Of a stretch of 12,589 nt of DNA, positions 6,881-12,589 are shown one piece after another. Where the stretch lies: assembly GCA_964426155.1 (NCBI GenBank), contig CAYROY010000023.1, positions 1 through 12,589 of the forward strand. Reading direction: 5' to 3'. The notes under the pieces were generated by a model, which saw only the letters and a list, made by a program, of their open reading frames with translations, was not told the origin of the DNA and did not search any database. Every line of letters starts with the position of its first letter. Position 1 is the first letter of the stretch. The translations under genes and the position numbers were made by a program. This DNA comes from M55B120 sp964426155 (GTDB lineage Bacteria > Actinomycetota > Humimicrobiia > Humimicrobiales > Humimicrobiaceae).

Positions 6881-7576
6881 ATGTCTTCAATAGTAGATAA
6901 TGTCAAAAAACTGATGCAGGAATTACCGGGTGGAGTCCAGCTGGTCGCAGCTGCAAAAAAAAGGCAGCCAGAGCAAATTTTAGAAGCAATCGATGCTGGC
7001 ATAGAAATAATCGGAGAAAATTATATTAAAGAAGCAAAAAAAGCCTATGAAGCTATAGGTAGAAAAGTAAAATGGCATTTCATAGGTATTCCTCAGATTG
7101 AAAAGCATGATCTTTTAAGGAAAAAAAGTCTGGAAATTTTTGATATGATAGAGACCATTGATTGTTTAGAAATTGCGGAAGAGGTAAACAAAAGATGTGT
7201 TAGATTAAATAAGATTATGCCGATTTTGATTGAGATAAACAGCGGTACTGAACCACAGAAGTTCGGAACTCTGCCGGAAGATGCGCCAGGGTTAATAGAA
7301 GAGATTTCAGCTCTTTCAAATCTAAAGATCATGGGACTTATGACAATGGGGCCACGCTTTGGGAACCCTGAAGATTCGCGGCCTTATTTTAAAAAGACCA
7401 AAATGCTCTTTGCTAAGATTAAAAAGATGGCTCTTCCGGGAGTAGAAATGAAATACCTTTCAATGGGAATGACAAATTCTTATAAAATAGCACTTGAGGA
7501 AGGTGCAAATATAATAAGAGTAGGTACTAAGATATTTGGAGAAAGAGAATATCCTGGTAATATAAATATAAGATAA
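6881..7576 (+). CDS. yggS: YggS/PLPBP-family PLP-binding protein
   Basis: This 231-residue protein is a single-domain, alanine-racemase-fold PLP carrier that balances free pyridoxal phosphate and affects amino-acid pools. LVAAAKK (21-27) places the PLP lysine at K26, where the usual text is LVAVSK. GENYIKEA, WHFIGIPQIEK, INSGTEPQKFG and GLMTMGP follow in family order. The phosphate-binding end matches closely: LSMGMTNSYKIALEEGANI, then RVGTKIFGER. Length is normal. The loop WHFIGIPQIEK differs from the usual WHFIGxLQSNK, so it is a divergent member. The start has AAAGGGAAAG (6868-6877) three bases before the ATG. It is the middle gene of the operon, 18 nt before the PAS gene. Confidence 0.93.
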   Translation: MSSIVDNVKKLMQELPGGVQLVAAAKKRQPEQILEAIDAGIEIIGENYIKEAKKAYEAIGRKVKWHFIGIPQIEKHDLLRKKSLEIFDMIETIDCLEIAEEVNKRCVRLNKIMPILIEINSGTEPQKFGTLPEDAPGLIEEISALSNLKIMGLMTMGPRFGNPEDSRPYFKKTKMLFAKIKKMALPGVEMKYLSMGMTNSYKIALEEGANIIRVGTKIFGEREYPGNINIR

Positions 7577-7594
7577 TAACATGGAAGGAGTATT

Positions 7595-8005
7595 ATGGGA
7601 TCTGACGATATTATCGAATTTGGTACAGGAAAAGTAACCAGGAGCGAACTGGAATTAATACTTGATACGCTCCCGGTAGATATAACTTTTGTGGGTGAAA
7701 AAGATGAAGTAAAATATTTTAACAGGTTGAAAGATAGGATATTTAAGAGATCCCCTTCGGTTATTGGTCTGAAAGTACAAAAATGTCACCCCAGAGAAAG
7801 TATAGATAAGGTACAGGAAATACTCGACGATTTCAGGGCAAAGAGAAGGAATGTAGCTGAATTCTGGATAAATCTGAAAGGCCGCCTTATATATATTAGA
7901 TATTTTCCTATCTATGGCGAAAATAAAAAATATCTCGGCTCTCTTGAAGTAAGCCAGGATATTACGGAGATAAAGAAAATCAAAGGGGAAAAAAGGCTGC
8001 TATAA
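7595..8005 (+). CDS. Stand-alone PAS domain protein, DUF438 C-terminal type
   Basis: This 136-residue protein corresponds to the C-terminal PAS part of DUF438 proteins, without their N-terminal DUF438 and hemerythrin-like regions. The conserved run is LDTLPVDITFV (23-33), then YFNR, RSPSVIGLKVQKCHP (52-66), AEFWINLKGRLIYIRYFP (88-105) and LGSLEVSQDITEIK (114-127). The C64-H65-P66 motif is typical of this PAS subgroup and is a candidate cofactor- or metal-contact site, though that is unproven. No kinase, DNA-binding or membrane segment is attached, so it would act through partners. The SD sequence GGAAGGAG (7583-7590) lies 4 nt before the ATG. The gene ends 16 bp from the convergent treT stop, with no clear terminator. 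Confidence 0.88.
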   Translation: MGSDDIIEFGTGKVTRSELELILDTLPVDITFVGEKDEVKYFNRLKDRIFKRSPSVIGLKVQKCHPRESIDKVQEILDDFRAKRRNVAEFWINLKGRLIYIRYFPIYGENKKYLGSLEVSQDITEIKKIKGEKRLL

Positions 8006-8021
8006 TAAGAGTCTAAAATGT

Positions 8022-9248
8022 TTAAATATATATAATATTTTTACCCTGGTTTTCCAGTATCGAAAAGAGTGCAAGGTAGTCCCTGAGATGTCTTGTAATC
8101 AGAAAATTCTGGGTCACGAACATTTTAGCCTGTTTGCCGATTTTTTTAGCGACCTGCGGCCTGTTTAATAAATATCTTATCCTGTATGCTGCCCCTTCGA
8201 TTGAATTAACCATAAATCCTGTCCTATGATTGAAAAGCTGTATGGTTATACCTCCTACCTCGCCTCCTATTACAGCTTTTTCCTTCCACATAGCTTCAGT
8301 GACAACAAGGCCAAAACCCTCTTTGATTGATTTCTGTATTATAACGTCTGCTTTCCTCTGCAGGGCATTGATCTCAATATCACTATTAGGCTTTAATAGA
8401 AGTATCCTGATATCAGGGTCATCTCCTGCCTCTTTTTTTACTTCTTCCAGAACTTCTTTACCCTCGGGATCATCACTGGCAGTACCCCCGGCCAGTATCA
8501 ATCTGCAGTCTATTTCTTTCTTTACAAGTCTTATTGCTTTTATAACTCCTACGGGATCCTTAAATCTGTCAAATCTTGAAACCTGCAGAATTATAGGTTT
8601 ATGGTCTGATATCTTGAATGGTGAAAGGACCTTTCTTATTTCATTCTTATCCATAAAGCGGTTTTTCTCACTGAGAGGATCTATGGATGGAGCTATAAGA
8701 TATTGAGGATGGCGGAGGCTCTTTGAGAATTTTGCAATTGAGAAAATGCTTGAATCGTATTCAATTATATATTTTCTGAGGAATTTCCAAAGATAAAGAT
8801 CGGGCTTTGACATATCTATGTGGCACCTCCATACCCATTTTGCCTTACTACTTTTATAGAAGTGTCTTATAGCCAGCGGTTGTGGGTCATGGATAATGAC
8901 AACATCGGCATCATCCAGATCTAAATCTCTCGAGTTTTCCTCGTTTACCCTTAAGTATTCTGCATAATCTTCCGCGCAAAAGTTAATCCTGTCACCCTGA
9001 AGGGCATTATGGATATTTTTTGTGATATTAAAGAAATCTTCATTACACCTTATAACTTCCCATCTGCAGTCTATGCCCAGTTCGTTTAGAAGAGGTACAA
9101 GCCTGTGAAGTATTTCAGCGACACCCCCTCCGCTTCTTGTAGAATTTACCATTACCACTTTTTTACCCCTTGACAGGCGTGCAAGCGATTTTATCTGATT
9201 GATATTCTTCTCTCCTATTATGTCTTTATAATCATTTAGGCCGGGCAT
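8022..9248 (-). CDS. treT: Trehalose glycosyltransferring synthase (TreT), GT4
   Basis: This 408-residue GT-B enzyme is predicted to make trehalose in one step from NDP-glucose and free glucose. The reaction is reversible in some characterised members. The TreT hallmark VMVNSTRSGGGVAEILHRLV appears at 32-51, followed by DCRWEVIRC (60-68), VIIHDPQP (117-124) and WRCHID (140-145). The donor lobe holds QVSRFDRFKDP (222-232) with R225 and K230, LAGG (252-255), and EGFGLVVTEAMWKEK (310-324) with E310 and E318. It is cytosolic and of normal length. The start follows AGCAGG (complement of 9258-9263) by 9 nt, inside the end of the DUF5752 gene. The 6-bp gap implies one transcript. It could prefer ADP- or UDP-glucose; the sequence does not decide. 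Confidence 0.93.
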   Translation of the reverse strand: MPGLNDYKDIIGEKNINQIKSLARLSRGKKVVMVNSTRSGGGVAEILHRLVPLLNELGIDCRWEVIRCNEDFFNITKNIHNALQGDRINFCAEDYAEYLRVNEENSRDLDLDDADVVIIHDPQPLAIRHFYKSSKAKWVWRCHIDMSKPDLYLWKFLRKYIIEYDSSIFSIAKFSKSLRHPQYLIAPSIDPLSEKNRFMDKNEIRKVLSPFKISDHKPIILQVSRFDRFKDPVGVIKAIRLVKKEIDCRLILAGGTASDDPEGKEVLEEVKKEAGDDPDIRILLLKPNSDIEINALQRKADVIIQKSIKEGFGLVVTEAMWKEKAVIGGEVGGITIQLFNHRTGFMVNSIEGAAYRIRYLLNRPQVAKKIGKQAKMFVTQNFLITRHLRDYLALFSILENQGKNIIYI

Positions 9249-9254
9249 AATAAA

Positions 9255-9923
9255 TTACCTGCTCATCTCTTCATCCAGAATTTTTATAATCTTTTTTCTT
9301 ATCTCTGTAAGGCTGAAAAAGTAAAAGTCGATATCCCTTATTCTTTTTATAAGAGGAGACGCATCAAAGTTATCTTCTATCCATATAGAGAAATCATCGT
9401 TTTCCTTATCTTTCTTTCTTTTTCTTGCTTCATAAAAGTGATAATAAAGAGAACTGTCTGGAATTATATCCATAGCCTTTCTGAATTCCTGCAGTGTTTC
9501 TGCAGTTATATCCAGCGGCAGAAGGATTGTCGTGGCACTTGAGAAATAGAATTCTGAACCAGGTCTTACCCATGGAACCGAAGGAAGATCCCAGAGATGT
9601 TCTTCAACTATTTCTACAATTCTATCTCTTGATTCAGATACACTATTGGAATCATATGGGTCAAAATTCGCGAGTTTCTCTGCAAGGGCGACATCTTCAA
9701 GCTCATATGCGACCCAGTTAGCAAAATCATTTGGGAATTCGCCTATTTTTTGGGAAGATTTTAGAGGAGACTGATATAGATGGTGAAATATTACCTTATC
9801 TTCTGATTCTTCTACCATATGCAAAAATTCCCTCAGGTTTGAAGCCTTCTGTCCGGTCGGACTTAAAAGAGCTATACTGTCATAGAAATTAAATTTTTTA
9901 TTTTGTTTTAAATTTTCTGCCAC
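9255..9923 (-). CDS. DUF5752 family protein, trehalose-locus partner
   Basis: This 222-residue cytosolic protein contains two similar alpha-helical halves, each with a histidine-rich motif. They are IFHHLYQSPL in the first half and LYYHFYEARKRKKDKENDDFSIW in the second (as LYYHFYEARK and NDDFSIW). NDFANWVAYEL and a closing 'LTEIRKKIIKIL' also fit DUF5752, a family of unknown function often encoded next to treT. The GTG at 9923 is chosen because AGGAGG (complement of 9932-9937) lies 8 nt upstream. A longer frame from a TTG at 9950 would put that SD inside the gene. It is first in the operon with treT. A regulatory or scaffolding role for TreT is inference. Confidence 0.85.
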   Translation of the reverse strand: MAENLKQNKKFNFYDSIALLSPTGQKASNLREFLHMVEESEDKVIFHHLYQSPLKSSQKIGEFPNDFANWVAYELEDVALAEKLANFDPYDSNSVSESRDRIVEIVEEHLWDLPSVPWVRPGSEFYFSSATTILLPLDITAETLQEFRKAMDIIPDSSLYYHFYEARKRKKDKENDDFSIWIEDNFDASPLIKRIRDIDFYFFSLTEIRKKIIKILDEEMSR

Positions 9924-9931
9924 TGCCAGGC

Positions 9932-9937
9932 CCTCCT
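9932..9937 (-). promoter_or_regulatory. SD sequence fixing the GTG start of the DUF5752 gene
   Basis: CCTCCT on the plus strand reads AGGAGG on the coding strand, 8 nt before the GTG at 9923. It is the strongest SD on the minus strand of this window and rules against the TTG start 27 nt upstream. Confidence 0.8.
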
Positions 9938-10016
9938 GTTTGCAAGGCAATAGGTTACCATAACAATGTTTTTTATAAAAGTAGAATCTGATAATAATAA
10001 GATCTATTTTGCAGAT

Positions 10017-10044
10017 TTGTAAAATATATCACTTACTCTATAAT
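10017..10044 (+). promoter_or_regulatory. Candidate otsA promoter
   Basis: TTGTAA (10017-10022) and TATAAT (10039-10044) are 16 bp apart. The leader would be about 30 nt and AU-rich, with no SD before the ATG. A weaker -10-like GATAAC (10072-10077), 5 nt from the ATG, could instead give a leaderless message like others in this window. The minus-strand promoter for the DUF5752-treT operon must lie in the same 159-bp gap but was not resolved. Confidence 0.5.
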
Positions 10045-10082
10045 AAATTATATATATTTATTTCAAATATTGATAACGAAAA

Positions 10083-11510
10083 ATGGAGTTAAGCGGACAG
10101 AGTATAATAGTAGCTTCTAACAGGGTACCCTATAATATAGTTAAAAGTAAAAGCGGGATAAAGTATAAAAAAAGCGTGGGCGGCCTTGTAACAGCGGTTG
10201 ATCCTTTATTAAGTAAAAACGGCGGCCTGTGGATAGGATGGAACGGCAGCAAAGGCCATGAAAAGGATTTTGAAAAGAGGATTGTAGTCGGTAGGGAAAA
10301 AGGGGAGAGTGGATATAGTCTTAAATTTATAAGCCTCTCATCAACTGAAATAAAAAATTATTATCATGGATTTTCGAACAGGTCCCTGTGGCCTCTCTTC
10401 CATGGATTTATTTGCCAGAGTCATTTTGACAAAGATTACTGGAAATTCTATCGTAAGATAAATAAAAGGTTTGCAAGTAATATTCTTGAGGAAGCAACGG
10501 GCCGTGAATTGATCTGGATACACGATTATCAATTATGCCTGACCCCGGAAGCCCTCAGAGAACAGTCTGACAGAGAATTAAAGATATTATTTTTTCTGCA
10601 TATACCTTTTCCTAATTATGAGTCTTTCAGGGTTCTTCCATGGGATGACCATATATTGAGAGGTCTGCTTGGTTCCGATCTTATAGGGTTTCAGACAGAT
10701 AGATGTGCTTTTAATTTTTTAGAGTGCTGTAAAAAAATACTAAGATTAGACGTAGATTTTAAAACTAAAAAGGTTTTCTACGGGGACAGAAAGGTGGAAG
10801 CAGGCGGATTTCCCATAAGTATAGATTTCAAGCATTTCGATAATATGTCACGGAGCAAAAAAACCGATGGTTATCTTAAAAGGATTAAAAGTTTTGGTGG
10901 AGAAGCAAGGGTAGTAATGAGTGTAGAAAGGCTTGATTACACAAAGGGAATAAAGGAGAGATTATTAGCCATTAACAGATTCTTTGAAAAATATCCCGAA
11001 TATAGAAAGAAAGTCGTATTCCTTCAGATATCCGTACCCAGCCGAACAAAAATAATGGAATATATCGAGCTTAAAAGGGAGATAGACGAGCTTGTTGGAA
11101 ATATAAATGGCCGGTTCGCAGATGAATTGTGGTCTCCGGTGCATTACCTCTATAAGGCTCTGCCCCAGGAAAAGCTGGCAGCACTTTACAGGATCTCTGA
11201 TGTTTGCATGGTGACACCGCTAAGGGACGGCATGAATCTCATTGGTAAAGAATATGCAAGCTGTAAGGCTACCGGGGATGGGGTGCTTATATTAAGCGAG
11301 CTTGCAGGATCGGCTGATGAATTGTCTGATTATTCTATTATGGTAAATCCTTATGATATAGAGGAAGTTGCTGACAGCCTTCACAAAGCCTTATGCATGG
11401 ACTTGAATGAGAAAAAGATGATGATGTCGGGTCTAAGAAAGATTGTCAGAAAAAATGATATTTATAAATGGGCCAGTAAATTCCTTGATTACTATAATAA
11501 TATAGTATGA
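10083..11510 (+). CDS. otsA: Trehalose-6-phosphate synthase (OtsA), GT20
   Basis: This 475-residue cytosolic enzyme joins glucose from an NDP-glucose to glucose-6-phosphate, giving trehalose-6-phosphate. Key positions of the family are present. The N-terminal part has SNR with R14, VGGL (32-35), GLWIGWNG (48-55), and YYHGFSNRSLWP (93-104) with the sugar-contacting Y and W103. HDYQL carries D148, and HIPFP (173-177) follows. The donor side has ERLDYTKG (R283, K288), then PLRDGMNLIGKEY (379-391) with D382 and E390. Length matches the bacterial family. The usual ADP/UDP choice is not predictable. otsB follows after 18 nt, so the product would be dephosphorylated by a co-expressed phosphatase. 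The gene is divergent from the DUF5752-treT operon. Confidence 0.96.
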   Translation: MELSGQSIIVASNRVPYNIVKSKSGIKYKKSVGGLVTAVDPLLSKNGGLWIGWNGSKGHEKDFEKRIVVGREKGESGYSLKFISLSSTEIKNYYHGFSNRSLWPLFHGFICQSHFDKDYWKFYRKINKRFASNILEEATGRELIWIHDYQLCLTPEALREQSDRELKILFFLHIPFPNYESFRVLPWDDHILRGLLGSDLIGFQTDRCAFNFLECCKKILRLDVDFKTKKVFYGDRKVEAGGFPISIDFKHFDNMSRSKKTDGYLKRIKSFGGEARVVMSVERLDYTKGIKERLLAINRFFEKYPEYRKKVVFLQISVPSRTKIMEYIELKREIDELVGNINGRFADELWSPVHYLYKALPQEKLAALYRISDVCMVTPLRDGMNLIGKEYASCKATGDGVLILSELAGSADELSDYSIMVNPYDIEEVADSLHKALCMDLNEKKMMMSGLRKIVRKNDIYKWASKFLDYYNNIV

Positions 11511-11516
11511 ATGAAT

Positions 11517-11520
11517 GGAG
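11517..11520 (+). promoter_or_regulatory. SD-like GGAG supporting an ATT start of otsB
   Basis: GGAG begins 7 nt after the otsA stop codon and lies 8 nt before ATT at 11529, the ideal distance. It is the only SD-like element at the start of otsB. It does not fit the ATG at 11515, which overlaps it. Confidence 0.45.
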
Positions 11521-11528
11521 CTTAACAT

Positions 11529-12323
11529 ATTAAAAATTTAAGGCATTGCATAAATGATTTATTAGAAAATATTAGAAGATATGAAAAGATTTTTCTTTTC
11601 CTTGATTATGATGGCACACTTACAGGTTTCAGAAAAAATCCCGAAGATGCCATACCTTCTAAGAGGATAAAACAGGCTATCTCGCTACTCTCTAAAAAAC
11701 CCGATATACTTATTACCATAGTATCAGGCAGAAAGATCAGTGAACTTCTAGGATTTTTTAAAGGACTTGAGGAGGATAGAATAAACTGGTCTGGAGTTCA
11801 CGGATCCCAGTTGAAACTTGGAAGTAATGATATAATTCTATCAGATAAAGCAAAATCTTCACTCAATAAGATAGTCGACATCAAACGCAGTATTTCACAG
11901 ATTATATATAGTATGCCCTGCTATGAAATTGAAGATAAAGAAGTATCATTTGCGCTACACTATAGAAAGTGCCCCGGAAAGATGCTTGGTGCTCTTAGAG
12001 AAATCGACAGTTTGTTAGAAAAATATAACGGAGATGACTCTATTGATGTACTTCATATGAAAAAAGTAATCGAGATAAAACCCGGGGGAGTAAGCAAAGG
12101 GGATACTGTAGAGGTCGTTAACTTGAAATATGGAAGCAGGATCAAGAAGTATTTAAATATATGTATAGGAGATGATCTTACAGATGAAGATCTTTTCGGG
12201 GCAAACCGGAATGGCGTTAACATAAAGGTGCAAAGGATAAACCGGGCCAGCAGTCTGGCAGAATATTATCTTAAAGGAGTAAGTGATGTATACTGGTTTC
12301 TCAGAAAATTAACCTATCTGTGA
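11529..12323 (+). CDS. otsB: Trehalose-6-phosphate phosphatase (OtsB), unusual start
   Basis: From ATT at 11529 the protein is 264 residues, close to the usual OtsB length. It is a HAD-superfamily phosphatase that removes phosphate from trehalose-6-phosphate. FLDYDGTLTG gives the nucleophile D26 and acid D28. VSGR (65-68), the lysine motif KPGGVSKG (184-191) and IGDDLTDEDLF (213-223) with D215, D216 and D219 complete the site. The frame is open back to a stop at 11523-11525, and no ATG, GTG or TTG occurs in it before the catalytic motif. ATT with GGAG 8 nt upstream is the best fit. Alternatively, an ATG at 11515 in another frame could be joined by a -1 shift at the A5 run (11532-11536), or one A is missing from the sequence. 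A TTG at 11811 would delete the active site. Confidence 0.88.
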   Translation: MKNLRHCINDLLENIRRYEKIFLFLDYDGTLTGFRKNPEDAIPSKRIKQAISLLSKKPDILITIVSGRKISELLGFFKGLEEDRINWSGVHGSQLKLGSNDIILSDKAKSSLNKIVDIKRSISQIIYSMPCYEIEDKEVSFALHYRKCPGKMLGALREIDSLLEKYNGDDSIDVLHMKKVIEIKPGGVSKGDTVEVVNLKYGSRIKKYLNICIGDDLTDEDLFGANRNGVNIKVQRINRASSLAEYYLKGVSDVYWFLRKLTYL

Positions 12324-12337
12324 GGGGAAAATAATAA

Positions 12338-12367
12338 ACCTCTTCTCTAAACACCTCTTCTCTAAAC
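12338..12367 (+). repeat. Perfect 15-bp tandem duplication
   Basis: ACCTCTTCTCTAAAC occurs at 12338-12352 and again immediately at 12353-12367, with no mismatch. It lies 14 bp after the otsB stop. The perfect copies suggest a recent slippage event. It is not associated with any visible gene or hairpin. Confidence 0.8.
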
Positions 12368-12447
12368 CTGCTGGACAATAATTTTGAATTTTGCTATATT
12401 CTAGCGGTAAAAATCTGTATTAATGTGCTTTCACTTTTAATTTGTTC

Positions 12448-12456
12448 TGTTATAAT
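12448..12456 (+). promoter_or_regulatory. Extended -10 promoter of tRNA-Ala
   Basis: TGTTATAAT contains the TGn extension and a perfect TATAAT (12451-12456). A poor -35, CTTTCA (12428-12433), lies 17 bp upstream. Transcription should start about 12463, roughly 12 nt before the tRNA. The tRNA therefore appears independently transcribed. Confidence 0.65.
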
Positions 12457-12474
12457 TATTGTTCGTCCTTAAGT

Positions 12475-12550
12475 GGGGGTGTAGCTCAGCTGGGAGAGCG
12501 CCTGCCTTGCAAGCAGGAGGTCAGCGGTTCGATCCCGCTCATCTCCACCA
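12475..12550 (+). tRNA. tRNA-Ala (anticodon TGC)
   Basis: The acceptor GGGGGTG (12475-12481) pairs with CATCTCC, using two G-U pairs. The anticodon stem CCTGC/GCAGG encloses the loop CTTGCAA with anticodon TGC. The T-loop is TTCGATC, and CCA (12548-12550) is encoded. Together with tRNA-Ile(GAT) this is the pair usually found in rRNA spacers, yet here they stand about 12.4 kb apart. The 39 bases after it show no complete terminator. Confidence 0.97.
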
Positions 12551-12589
12551 AAAAAATTTTAGTTTATAAAATAAAAAGACCGGATTTTT

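Noticed and set aside
8024..8040. AAATAT-ATATA-ATATTT hairpin between the convergent PAS and treT genes, followed by T residues.
   Set aside because: The stem is only A-U pairs and encodes the last codons of treT. It would be too unstable for termination.
8230..8706. A 158-codon open frame opposite treT.
   Set aside because: It lies antisense to conserved treT motifs, has no SD, and its serine/isoleucine-rich content is that of a reverse-frame shadow.
9924..9950. A TTG start at 9950 for the DUF5752 gene.
   Set aside because: An AGGAGG at ideal distance precedes the GTG at 9923, and the extra nine residues do not belong to the family.
11811..12323. A shorter otsB beginning at TTG 11811.
   Set aside because: It would remove the DxD catalytic motif and VSGR motif, which are clearly encoded in the same frame upstream.
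1..12589. CRISPR arrays, transposases, integrases and rRNA.
   Set aside because: No regularly spaced repeats, no transposase or integrase motifs, and no rRNA sequence were seen on either strand.

Overview
The window is AT-rich bacterial DNA using the standard bacterial code (otsA and otsB end in TGA). It runs from a tRNA-Ile(GAT) gene at the left edge to a tRNA-Ala(TGC) gene at the right edge, with ten protein genes between them and no rRNA. Protein families (TreT with a DUF5752 protein, a DUF438-type PAS protein, a DUF4143-type ATPase) and the mix of leaderless and Shine-Dalgarno (SD) starts suggest an uncultivated, probably anaerobic, low-GC lineage. The sequence alone does not fix the taxon.

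Region 1 (1-3900) is accessory in character. A DUF4143-type ATPase starts just behind tRNA-Ile from a strong promoter. That promoter is bracketed by two identical-format 19-bp palindromes. Next comes a primase-helicase fusion of the type found in TOTE conflict systems, flanked on both sides by a short direct repeat. Each gene appears to have its own promoter with the -10 box directly before the ATG.

Region 2 (3900-6500) holds a GT1-type glycosyltransferase on the minus strand. It is divergent from a two-domain lipoprotein of unknown function. The 294 bp between them carry no gene but are rich in inverted and direct repeats. The 159 bp between the convergent helicase and glycosyltransferase genes contain only one copy of the direct repeat.

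Region 3 (6579-8005) is a compact operon with strong SD sequences: a small conserved protein of unknown function, a YggS-type PLP-binding protein, and a stand-alone PAS domain related to the C-terminus of DUF438 proteins.

Region 4 (8022-12323) is a trehalose locus with two pathways. The minus strand encodes a DUF5752 protein and TreT, which joins NDP-glucose and glucose directly. The plus strand encodes OtsA and OtsB, which work through trehalose-6-phosphate. The two arms diverge from a 159-bp region. otsB has no ATG, GTG or TTG before its catalytic motif. The best start is an ATT placed 8 nt after a GGAG; a frameshift from a nearby ATG is the alternative.

The strongest leads are the twin palindromes around the ATPase promoter, the primase-helicase with its flanking repeats, the recurring leaderless starts, the otsB start anomaly, and the double trehalose pathway with its uncharacterised DUF5752 partner.
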